DNA from: Thermodesulfobacteriota bacterium
GTDB lineage: Bacteria; Desulfobacterota; QYQD01
Reading direction: 5' to 3'
DNA: 10,262 nucleotides
Assembly (NCBI GenBank): GCA_030017815.1
Contig: JASEGX010000081.1
Coordinates: 1 to 10,262, forward strand
A program made the translations under genes and the position numbers. Below are positions 1 to 7,266 of this stretch, piece after piece. Below the pieces are notes generated by a model. That model did not search any database. It saw only the letters and a program-made list of their open reading frames with translations, and was not told the origin of the DNA. Each line of letters begins with the position of its first letter. Position 1 is the first letter of the stretch.

Positions 1-1213
1 CTTTCGGCACCACCACAATGCCGGAGGGATCGACAAAGTAACGCTGGCGATCTTGTTCCATATCATAACCTATACGCGTACCCGGAGGCAAAGTAATGTT
101 TTTATCGATGATCGCTCTTTTTATCCTTATATCTTCCATCAGAGTAACGTGATCGAATATGATGGAGTCTTCAACTACACATCGGCTGCCCACAAAAACG
201 TGTCTCCCCACAATCGAATTTCTTATCTCGCCGCCGCTTATGATGGTTCCGCCGGCGATTAGGGAATCTCTGGCCATGGCTTCCCGGCCATATTGGTCGT
301 AGATAAGCTTTACCGGCGGCGTGGCATAGGTAGCGGTTCTAAGCGGCCATTGCCAGTTATAAAGATTAAAGGACGGTACAGGCGTTGTAAGGTCCATGTT
401 GGCCTCGTAGTAGGCCTTAATGGTTCCTATATCCCGCCAATAAATGTTTTCCCCATTCTTAAGGGCTCCGGGGATTCTATTTATTCGAAAATCATAGGCA
501 AAAACTCGCCTTTCCTGGAAGAGGATAGGGATAATCTCACCGGCCAGATCATATTTGCCGCTTGATTCAACGTCCTTTTTCAATGTTTCACAAAGCACTG
601 TGGTATTAAACAGGTAATTACCCATGGAAACCAGGGCCGTATCCGGCCTTCCGGGAATGGGATGCGGGTTTTCCGGTTTTTCCTCGTAGCCGATGATCCG
701 CCAGTTATCGTCAACCTGTATGACTCCGAAAGGGTGGCTTTCCTCTATAGGCAAAGGTATGGCGGCAACTGTCATATCTGCTTCTTTTTCCCGATGGTAT
801 TGCAGCATTTGTCTGATATCCATACGGTAAATATGGTCGGCGTTGAATATGGCCACCACTTCAGGGTAAATTCTCTCGATGAGGTGCAGGTTCTGATATA
901 CCGCATCCGCTGTCCCCCGGTACCAGTCTTCACCGGTGCGCATTTGGGCCGGTACCGGTATAATAAAAAAGTCGCTGATGGCACGCCCTATCGTCCATCC
1001 GTCCCGTAAGTGCTCCATGAGTGACTGACACTTAAATTGCATCAGCACATAGATGGAGTAGATTCCAGAATTAATGAAATTGCTGAGAACAAAGTCAATA
1101 ATTCTATATTTTCCACCAAAAGGAACGCTGGGCTTGGCACGTTGCTGGGTGAGAGGAGAAAGTCTCCTGCCTAAGCCCCCTGCCAGTATGATGCCTAATA
1201 CTTTAATCGGCAT
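1..1213 (-). CDS. glgC: Glucose-1-phosphate adenylyltransferase (ADP-glucose pyrophosphorylase), 3' end outside window
   Basis: Makes ADP-glucose from ATP and glucose-1-phosphate, the committed cytoplasmic step of bacterial glycogen synthesis. The frame is open from the ATG at 1213 to the window edge, giving 404 residues; family members are about 420-430, so only the last few tens are missing. Visible landmarks: the N-terminal nucleotide loop LAGGLGRRLSPLT (10-22), the RAKPSVPFGGK segment (25-35) with the two lysines used in effector/substrate binding in E. coli GlgC, WYRGTADAV (98-106), NADHIY (124-129) with the catalytic Asp, the sugar-phosphate Lys in EEKP (177-180), and YWRDIGT (258-264). 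The C-terminal part (about 310-404) has the left-handed beta-helix character, ending in a conserved RYFVDPSGIVVV block. It starts 9 bp after the DHH gene stop, with AAAGGG four bases before the ATG. It is the third gene of the galT operon. Nothing looks broken. Confidence 0.96.
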   Translation of the reverse strand, partial: MPIKVLGIILAGGLGRRLSPLTQQRAKPSVPFGGKYRIIDFVLSNFINSGIYSIYVLMQFKCQSLMEHLRDGWTIGRAISDFFIIPVPAQMRTGEDWYRGTADAVYQNLHLIERIYPEVVAIFNADHIYRMDIRQMLQYHREKEADMTVAAIPLPIEESHPFGVIQVDDNWRIIGYEEKPENPHPIPGRPDTALVSMGNYLFNTTVLCETLKKDVESSGKYDLAGEIIPILFQERRVFAYDFRINRIPGALKNGENIYWRDIGTIKAYYEANMDLTTPVPSFNLYNWQWPLRTATYATPPVKLIYDQYGREAMARDSLIAGGTIISGGEIRNSIVGRHVFVGSRCVVEDSIIFDHVTLMEDIRIKRAIIDKNITLPPGTRIGYDMEQDRQRYFVDPSGIVVVPK

Positions 1214-1222
1214 AAAACCCTT

Positions 1223-2236
1223 TCAGGTCTTTAAGTGTCGGACGATTAATCTCTCTAAACTCCGGGAGGAAAATTCCCGGCTGGAGTGCGGCATGTTGGT
1301 CCTTGGGATTTCGGCCCGGGCGCTCTGGCGATGTCCGCCGGCCGAGCCCATAGTGCCAAAGACCTGCATAGCCAAATTACCCGCATTTTTCCGGTATCCG
1401 TCAGAGCGAAAAATTACTATGAACTTTTCTCCGCAGAAACCCGAGACAATGCCCCAGCCAATCTCATAGACACGCATAAAATAATCAGCCAGAAGCACCA
1501 GGATATCCGGGTGCTCCACTTTCCCTACATGGCAATAAATACGTTTTCGGGAATAACGCATTTTATCCAGAGCCAGCCTGAAATATGCCAGGTCGCTTAG
1601 TTTAATATCGGACGATTCCATCTTTCGGATGAGCGCCTGGTTTACCTGGTCAAAGAGACGGGTAAAGGCCGCGATGTCCTGACCCGTGGCCCGTTTGGTA
1701 AAGTTTTCGGTATCCACCTTTATAGCATGGAAAAGGGCTGTAGCTATGCGTACCGAGGGTTTGATGCGTGCGGCGCGCAGATATTCAAACATGATGGAGG
1801 CCGTGGCCCCGTATTCCGGCCTTATATCAACCCAGGAGGCCTTGACCGGTTCAACGGCAGGGTGGTGGTCGATCACCGCATCGTAGTCAATATGGGCAAA
1901 GTCCGGATTATGGTAAGGCTGTGAATCAAGCATTACTTTGCGGGTAAAGGTCTCGGGCGCCAGCGTCTGCAGGCGTTGCAGGGGGACATTGAGAAGCCTT
2001 ACCATAGCCAGGTTGTCGAGTCGTTTGATTTCGTTGTTATGGGCTATGGTCACGCCCTGTACACGTCTCCACAGAAGCCTTTTCATGGCCAGGGCGCTGG
2101 CTATAGAGTCCGGATCGGCACTAATGATGATGAGTACGCGATCAGTCTTGCTAAAAATGTTCACGAGATTTTGCAGCCGTTCTACTGAAGGATTTTTGGT
2201 TTTTGAGTGTGTGACTTTAGTTTTTGTTAAAGGCAT
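1223..2236 (-). CDS. DHH-family phosphoesterase (NrnA-like oligoribonuclease/pAp-phosphatase type)
   Basis: A 337-residue protein with DHH and DHHA1 domains. Known relatives (NrnA) degrade short RNA oligonucleotides and 3'-phosphoadenosine-5'-phosphate using Mn2+; the exact substrate here is not known. Metal-binding motifs visible: motif I DPD (41-43) followed by SIASALA, motif II Asp in MLDSQ (104), motif III DHH (123-125), and motif IV in KVDTENF (Asp175). The C-terminal DHHA1 domain carries the substrate-binding GSAGGH loop (297-302). Motif I is preceded by IISA where NrnA proteins usually have a His, so the metal site may differ. The frame stays open upstream to 2320, but that part overlaps the galT 3' end; the ATG at 2236, four bases after the galT stop, is the sensible start and implies coupled translation. 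No strong Shine-Dalgarno is seen. It lies between galT and glgC in one operon, so a role tied to sugar-nucleotide metabolism is possible but unproven. Confidence 0.9.
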   Translation of the reverse strand: MPLTKTKVTHSKTKNPSVERLQNLVNIFSKTDRVLIIISADPDSIASALAMKRLLWRRVQGVTIAHNNEIKRLDNLAMVRLLNVPLQRLQTLAPETFTRKVMLDSQPYHNPDFAHIDYDAVIDHHPAVEPVKASWVDIRPEYGATASIMFEYLRAARIKPSVRIATALFHAIKVDTENFTKRATGQDIAAFTRLFDQVNQALIRKMESSDIKLSDLAYFRLALDKMRYSRKRIYCHVGKVEHPDILVLLADYFMRVYEIGWGIVSGFCGEKFIVIFRSDGYRKNAGNLAMQVFGTMGSAGGHRQSARAEIPRTNMPHSSREFSSRSLERLIVRHLKT

Positions 2237-2240
2237 ATCT

Positions 2241-3254
2241 TCAGACCTGTACACTGCGCATGAATTGAGCGGTTTCTTCCGGTATGGCGGTATTAATGTA
2301 TATGCCGGTTCCCATCTCAAAACCGGCTGCGGTGGTCAAACGGGGCCGGATCTGCAGGTGCCAGTGGAAGTAATCCTCGTGCTCGTCTTTTACCGGTGCG
2401 GTATGTATTATGTAATTAAAATCCGGGTCATGCAGGCCGACGTATTGTTTTTTGAGAACTGTCTTGAGTATAACGGCAAAGGCCTTGGCATCCTCCATAG
2501 TGATAAGGCCAAACGAGGCGCTGTGTTCCTTGGGCATAATCCAGGTCTCGAAGGGCACCTGGGAGGCAAAAGGGTGGACAGCGATAAATTTATCGGTCTC
2601 CAATATCACCCGTTCGCCGCTCTGCTTTTCTTCCCGGATTATATCACAATAAACACACTTGCCGGTGTCATCGTAATAATATGCAGCGCGGTCAAACCGG
2701 ATGCGGATATCCGTCGGTACAATGGGTGTGGCCACTAACTGAGAATGTGGATGTTCGAGGGAGGTCCCGGCGGAAAGGCCGTGATTTTTAAAGGTGATAA
2801 TAAATTTGAACCGGGGGTCGATATGCAGTATCTGATAACGTTCTAAGTAGGCCAGAACAATCTCTTGCACATGCCAATCATCCATCAGGAATATGTGCTC
2901 ATTATGTTTATTGGATTCGATAATGACCTCATGGTGGCCTACGGCATCCATACGATGAAAGAAGTTGGCCCCGTCATGCTGTCGCTCTAAATCTCCTTCA
3001 GAGACAAAGGCGGCAAATTTATTGGGAACCGCCCGTACCCACCAACCCGGGCCATTGGACTGGCCGCCCCTTCGATAAGCCAGGGTCTCCGGCGGGGTAA
3101 GGTGTTCATTACCCTCACAGAAAGGGCACGCCGCCAGATAGGGTTCTGTGGACATGGAGGGCTTAGCCTGGATGAAATTATGTGGACGCTTTGAACGTTC
3201 CTTGGCTATAACTACCCAGAAGCGTGTGGCCGGGTTTTGTCTTAGCTCTGGCAA
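2241..3254 (-). CDS. galT: Galactose-1-phosphate uridylyltransferase
   Basis: Transfers UMP between UDP-glucose and galactose-1-phosphate (Leloir pathway) through a uridylyl-histidine intermediate. The 337 residues are close to the usual 340-350. Visible: the N-terminal MPELRQNPATRFWVV block typical of GalT, zinc-type CPFC (43-46), a second Cys pair CVYC (200-203), and the active-site HPHSQ (168-172), with His170 as nucleophile and the Gln that separates transferases from HIT hydrolases. HWHLQIRPR (297-305) ends the second HIT-like half. The start is TTG: an in-frame TAA lies directly before it, GAGGGA sits four bases upstream, and the conserved N-terminus begins there; the next Met is residue 34, inside the conserved region. 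First gene of galT-DHH-glgC, behind its own promoter and a 16-codon leader ORF. With glgC as partner it may supply or recycle glucose-1-phosphate and UDP-sugars; related family activities such as a UDP-glucose pyrophosphorylase-like role cannot be excluded. Confidence 0.93.
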   Translation of the reverse strand: MPELRQNPATRFWVVIAKERSKRPHNFIQAKPSMSTEPYLAACPFCEGNEHLTPPETLAYRRGGQSNGPGWWVRAVPNKFAAFVSEGDLERQHDGANFFHRMDAVGHHEVIIESNKHNEHIFLMDDWHVQEIVLAYLERYQILHIDPRFKFIITFKNHGLSAGTSLEHPHSQLVATPIVPTDIRIRFDRAAYYYDDTGKCVYCDIIREEKQSGERVILETDKFIAVHPFASQVPFETWIMPKEHSASFGLITMEDAKAFAVILKTVLKKQYVGLHDPDFNYIIHTAPVKDEHEDYFHWHLQIRPRLTTAAGFEMGTGIYINTAIPEETAQFMRSVQV

Positions 3255-3305
3255 TTATTCCCTCGCGTTGCCTTCGTTATTCTTTAGTGTGCGCCTTTTA
3301 GTCAT
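3255..3305 (-). CDS. Putative 16-codon leader peptide ahead of galT
   Basis: An ATG at 3305 opens a 16-codon frame (MTKRRTLKNNEGNARE) ending in TAA at 3257-3255, directly adjoining and in the same frame as the TTG start of galT. It has its own good ribosome site, GAAAGGG at 3318-3312, six bases before the ATG, and lies about 17 nt after the predicted transcription start. Ribosomes ending on the TAA would be placed directly on the galT start, so it could act through translational coupling. The peptide has no run of one amino acid suggesting classic attenuation. It may instead be chance, or a trimmed N-terminal extension. Confidence 0.4.
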   Translation of the reverse strand: MTKRRTLKNNEGNARE

Positions 3306-3328
3306 GAGAAACCCTTTCTATCCGCTAA

Positions 3329-3357
3329 ATTGTAACAAAACGATCGAGGCAAGTCAA
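3329..3357 (-). promoter_or_regulatory. Sigma70-like promoter of the galT-DHH-glgC operon
   Basis: The minus strand shows -35 TTGACT (3357-3352), a 17-bp spacer, and -10 TACAAT (3334-3329): five of six consensus bases in each box with ideal spacing. The predicted start, near 3322, lies just before the ribosome site of the leader ORF. This makes the galT operon independent of sbcDC, whose last gene ends about 100 bp upstream. Confidence 0.75.
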
Positions 3358-3454
3358 AGTAAAAAGCCGGCCGGGTCCAAGACTTTCCTGGATATGTACC
3401 TCGATCCACCGTAGGATGTCCCTCGTTTACTTTTATGTTTCTATGAGAGTCCGC

Positions 3455-6400
3455 TCAAATCCTCCGGCATCCGGGACCAGTTATGCTGCTTCTGCCGCCC
3501 GTCTCAGGAGTTACCTGTATTTGTGTGCTGATACGTTCCTTAAGTGCCGCGACATGCGATATCACGCCGATTAACTTGCCGTCCTGCTGCAGTCCCGCAA
3601 GAGTCTCTAAGGCTGTTTCAAGTGCATCTTCATCGAGGGTCCCAAACCCTTCATCAAGGAAGAGTGAGTCAACCCGCACATTTCTGCTTGCCATATGAGA
3701 AAGGCCGAGTGCTAGGGCAAGGCTCACAATAAAGCTTTCACCGCCGGAGAGATTTTTCGTGGAACGGATCTCACCCGCCTGGTAGTTGTCGATGACATTC
3801 AGCTCCAGCGGTTGTGATGAGTCGCGTATGAGCAGATAGCGATCCGTCATCTTCCTGAGCTGGCGGTTGGCATGCGCTGTCATCATCTCGAATGTCAGAC
3901 CCTGTGCAAAGTTCCGGAATTTCTTTCCGTCGACTGAGCCGATGAGTTGATGCAGGTCATCCCAGCGTGCGCATTCCTTTTTCTGGGCTTCAATGCTCTT
4001 TATGCGTTCCTTCTGTTTTTCCCTTAGTTTCTCGTTTTCACTTAAACTCTTTATGATTCCGCCAATATCAAGTCTTTTCTGTTTCAGTTCTGAATCACAG
4101 GCGCTTATGTTTTCTTTAAGCGCCTCAATGGATTGATCTGTCAGGTTTTTTTCACGCTCGGATGCAAGTGCCTCCGACCTGTCCTTCCGACGGGCGTCAA
4201 GTTCCGTTTTTTCCTTGATCAGGCGTTTCTCTTTGTCAGCGAGGATGTCCCGCTCTTCTTCACTCAGGCGTGATGAAAGGTAGTCTGCCTCGTCTTCAAA
4301 TCCTGCCGTTTTGATCCGCTCCATCAGTTTCGGCCCGGCCTGCGCCAGTTCCTTTGCCCGATTTCCTATTTTTACTTTCAATAAATCTATTTTCTCTTTC
4401 AGGGCGCTGATCTCTTTTTCAATTTGCCCATATTCTTCGCGTGCTTTTTCAAAAACTTTACCCGCCTTATCCACGGCGTCCGCCAGATGTTTTTCCTCCT
4501 GGTCAGCGTTCTTCTCTCCGAAAAGTTCCCGGCGTGAAGCGTGCAGGGATTCATACTCTATCTTCAGATTGTCATGATCTTTGCGCCTTGCCGCCAGATC
4601 TTCTTCGAGGTTACTCAATAGGGCATTATTCTTCTCAATCCTGGCTTTCAGTTCATCGATCTTTTTCTCCTGAGCGGTTTTTTCGTCCTCCTTTGCCTGC
4701 CAGGTATCTTTGCGCCCGGTGAGGTCTTTCAATATGGCGTTGAGACTGTCTAATGAAATCTGGCTGACTCCAAAGGGTTCAACATCCTTAAGGGCATCGT
4801 TACGGGCCTTTTGAGTCTCTTCCGCCAGGGAGGCGCAATCTTTGGTCAGCCGTTCATGCGTGAGGCCGGCCGTCTCCAGGTTGTGTCTGGCGTCCTGTAA
4901 TGCCTTTCCTGCGTTGTCAAGGGTCTTTCTTGTTTTTTCCAGGACCGTCTGCGCCGATTTTTCCTGTCGGCCCTTTTCTTCGACCAGGGTAGTGATACCC
5001 TTTGTTTCGGCAATTTTTGCCTGTACGTCGGCAATCTCTTCGCGAATCTTCCCGGCGCGATCCAACCGTAAAACCTCTATTTTCAGACTCAATAGGGCGT
5101 CGGCGCACTGTTTTTCGTAGGCGTCCAGCGTCGCATTCTTTTCTGCCATCTCTTTTTCAGTATGCTGGATTTCAGATGCGGTCCGAACCCGGTCGGCTTC
5201 CAGCTTGTTCAGATGACGAGACACCTTTTTGAATTCATCCTTCGTTTTTTGAAGCTCAGCCTCAGCCACGTTAAAGACAGGGACATTCCCCTTCGCATAA
5301 GGATGATCGGTAGCGCCGCACAGCGGGCATGGTTTGCCGTCTTCAAGTCGCTTTCTTTCTTCCTCAAGGTCACGGATACGGCTGAGGAGTGCTACCTGTG
5401 TTTCAAGGGTTACAATAGCTTTTTCCAGAAGAGCTTTTTTATCGGCGCAGGATTTTATCTCGTCGGAAAGTTTCGCATGACAGACTTTTAATGTTTCAAG
5501 ACCTGTTTTCAGGTTGTCCAGCGCAGTATATGAAATGCCAATCCGGGCAATGGTCTCGCCTGTCTGAATCAAAAGGCGCTCGCGGTCTTTAAAGACGTCC
5601 ATATCATGGCGCCACTGGCTGATTTCACGTCCCCTGAGGATGGCCGTGATTTCATCAGTGAGTCGCTTGAGATCACTTTGTCCTTTCTCGAATTCCTGGC
5701 GGGATTTTTCATGATCGGCTTCTATTTTCTTGCATAGGGCCAGGGCAGACTCCTTTTTCCTGGCTGCTGCGGAAAGCTCTTCACATGCCTTTATATGCCT
5801 TGCCTCAATATCGCGAAGCAATGCGAATCCCTTGTCGATGGCGCTGAGGTTGGTCATCAACGCGGCATCGGCGGCGTGTTTTGCCTGGTAATTATGGACG
5901 GCTTCCAGGGCATCACGTGACTTCTTCAGTGCCTGTGCGCCCTTTTCGATATGGCTTTTATAGGTTTTTCCCTGTTTCTCGATTTCTCCGATTGCCTTGT
6001 TTTTCTCTGCGAGCTGCTTTTTCTGTTCACCCAGCCGGGTGTCGAGCTCACGCACCTTTTTGATGACATCCGCTTCGGAGATCTGCCTGGTCCGCGCCTC
6101 ATTCAGCAGGGCCTCTGCGGCCTGCCTTACGGTAAGCGCATCTGCACAGGCCTTATCCTTTTCAGGCAGCGCGACGATTGCGCCATCGAGCTCCTTTGTC
6201 TCATTGTCCTGTTGTACGCGCAAAGCAGCCACTTCAATGTAATCTCCTTCAAGACTGAGGGCCTTGAGAGATTTTGCCAGCTTTTTTGATTCCCGCGCAA
6301 ACGCCTGCCTGCGCTGCTCGAAATCCTGCTGCTTCTTGTCCAGTTCTCCCAGCTCTTTCTCCAGGGCAACCATCCCCTCGATCCAGGTCAGGGCCTTACC

Positions 6401-7126
6401 CATTTCCTTCATTTTCCCGGCAAGTTCGGTTTCCTGCCTCTGCTTTTCTGTTAGACCGGTCTGCAAATCCCTCTCTTCATCTTCACTTAAGACCTGGATG
6501 CCTTTCAGCTCGGCCTGCAATATCTCAAGTTTGTTGTGTTCTTCCGTACGGCGTTGATGAACTTTCATGGATATCTGGCTGTAGATTTCGGTCCCGGTGA
6601 TCTGCTCCAGGATGGGCGCCCGCTCGTCGGGAGGGGCCTGGAGAAAGACCGCGAATCCCCCCTGGGCCAGCAGCATCGAACGGGTGAAGCGCTCGAAGTC
6701 CATGCCCGTGGCTTTCTCGATGAATTCGCCCACTTGGGTTATCTTTGATTCCAGGACGGCCCCGGAATCGGCATCGGCTATTTCATGCCTGGCCTGCTGA
6801 AGCTCACCCTCAGGCTGTTTCCGGGCGCGGTGCTGGCTCCAGTGGCAACGGTAACGGCCCTTCTGCGTCTCGAATGTCACCTCGGCAAAGCATTCACCCG
6901 TTTGGCGCGACATGATCTCGTTGCTACTTTTCGTAACCTTGTCCAGGCGGGGCGTCCGGCCGTAAAGCCCGAGGCAGATGGCGTCCAGGATGGTCGTCTT
7001 TCCTGAGCCTGTAGGGCCTGTGATTGCAAATATACCGTCAGACGAATAGTCCGGGTGGGTAAAATCAACCTGCCATTCGCCCGTGAGTGAATTAAGGTTC
7101 TTGAACCGAACACCAAGTATCTTCAT
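3455..7126 (-). CDS. sbcC: SbcC, ATPase/coiled-coil subunit of the SbcCD nuclease
   Basis: The 1223-residue SMC/Rad50-like partner of SbcD; the complex cuts DNA hairpins and protein-blocked double-strand ends, limiting palindromes in the chromosome. The N-terminal ATPase half begins MKILGVRFKNLNSL with Walker A GPTGSGKT (37-44) and the LLAQGGFAVFL block (152-162). Two very long charged coiled-coil arms (about 190-590 and 620-1060) are separated by the zinc hook CPLC (600-603, in KPCPLCGATDHP), where two molecules dimerise. The C-terminal half has the ABC signature LSGGES (1126-1131), Walker B LFLDEG (Asp1158, Glu1159) and the ISHV switch. It is longer than E. coli SbcC (1048), all in the arms. 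Start: ATG with AGGAAAG six bases upstream. The sbcD gene precedes it, but the junction is opened by a palindromic repeat of 121 bp. No motif is missing. Confidence 0.97.
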   Translation of the reverse strand: MKILGVRFKNLNSLTGEWQVDFTHPDYSSDGIFAITGPTGSGKTTILDAICLGLYGRTPRLDKVTKSSNEIMSRQTGECFAEVTFETQKGRYRCHWSQHRARKQPEGELQQARHEIADADSGAVLESKITQVGEFIEKATGMDFERFTRSMLLAQGGFAVFLQAPPDERAPILEQITGTEIYSQISMKVHQRRTEEHNKLEILQAELKGIQVLSEDEERDLQTGLTEKQRQETELAGKMKEMGKALTWIEGMVALEKELGELDKKQQDFEQRRQAFARESKKLAKSLKALSLEGDYIEVAALRVQQDNETKELDGAIVALPEKDKACADALTVRQAAEALLNEARTRQISEADVIKKVRELDTRLGEQKKQLAEKNKAIGEIEKQGKTYKSHIEKGAQALKKSRDALEAVHNYQAKHAADAALMTNLSAIDKGFALLRDIEARHIKACEELSAAARKKESALALCKKIEADHEKSRQEFEKGQSDLKRLTDEITAILRGREISQWRHDMDVFKDRERLLIQTGETIARIGISYTALDNLKTGLETLKVCHAKLSDEIKSCADKKALLEKAIVTLETQVALLSRIRDLEEERKRLEDGKPCPLCGATDHPYAKGNVPVFNVAEAELQKTKDEFKKVSRHLNKLEADRVRTASEIQHTEKEMAEKNATLDAYEKQCADALLSLKIEVLRLDRAGKIREEIADVQAKIAETKGITTLVEEKGRQEKSAQTVLEKTRKTLDNAGKALQDARHNLETAGLTHERLTKDCASLAEETQKARNDALKDVEPFGVSQISLDSLNAILKDLTGRKDTWQAKEDEKTAQEKKIDELKARIEKNNALLSNLEEDLAARRKDHDNLKIEYESLHASRRELFGEKNADQEEKHLADAVDKAGKVFEKAREEYGQIEKEISALKEKIDLLKVKIGNRAKELAQAGPKLMERIKTAGFEDEADYLSSRLSEEERDILADKEKRLIKEKTELDARRKDRSEALASEREKNLTDQSIEALKENISACDSELKQKRLDIGGIIKSLSENEKLREKQKERIKSIEAQKKECARWDDLHQLIGSVDGKKFRNFAQGLTFEMMTAHANRQLRKMTDRYLLIRDSSQPLELNVIDNYQAGEIRSTKNLSGGESFIVSLALALGLSHMASRNVRVDSLFLDEGFGTLDEDALETALETLAGLQQDGKLIGVISHVAALKERISTQIQVTPETGGRSSITGPGCRRI

Positions 7127-7143
7127 ATCATTCTTTCCTGTCA

Positions 7144-7264
7144 GGCCGTTAAAAAATGCTCAGATGCAAGGCCTCCGATATCCTGAGGAGGGAGGCGTAC
7201 TTTGCATGTACGTCGCACCGACGAAGGATGAGGGAACGCAGCAGATGGGTGTTTTAAAACAGCC
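7144..7264. repeat. 121-bp imperfect palindromic intergenic repeat between sbcD and sbcC
   Basis: The ends are imperfect inverted repeats: the plus strand begins GGCCGTTAAAAAATGC and the opposite strand at the other end begins GGCTGTTTTAAAACAC. In the middle, GGCGTAC (7194-7200) and GTACGTC (7208-7214) form a hairpin around a 7-base loop. It fills almost all of the 140-bp sbcD-sbcC gap, ending 2 bp from the sbcD stop, and leaves the sbcC ribosome site intact. It contains no open gene. The layout and the GATGCAAGGC / GACGAAGGATGAGGG style match dispersed intergenic palindromes I recall from Desulfobacterota genomes, but no second copy lies in this window, so family membership is unproven. Folded in RNA it could lower sbcC expression relative to sbcD or stabilise the upstream message. 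Confidence 0.65.
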
Positions 7265-7266
7265 GG

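Noticed and set aside
2237..2320. Upstream extension of the DHH gene to the ATG at 2320
   Set aside because: The added 28 residues overlap the galT coding end, are not DHH-like, and the ATG at 2236 immediately follows the galT stop.
1938..2738. Long plus-strand open frame (266 codons) across the galT/DHH junction
   Set aside because: It is antisense to two well-supported genes, matches no family I recognise, and has a low-information composition typical of a shadow frame.
3360..3454. Possible terminator after sbcC (CCGGCCGG followed by CTTTTT on the minus strand)
   Set aside because: The GC palindrome has no loop and no extendable stem, and the T run also leads into the galT -35 region. No convincing hairpin was found, so the end of the sbcC message is not assigned.
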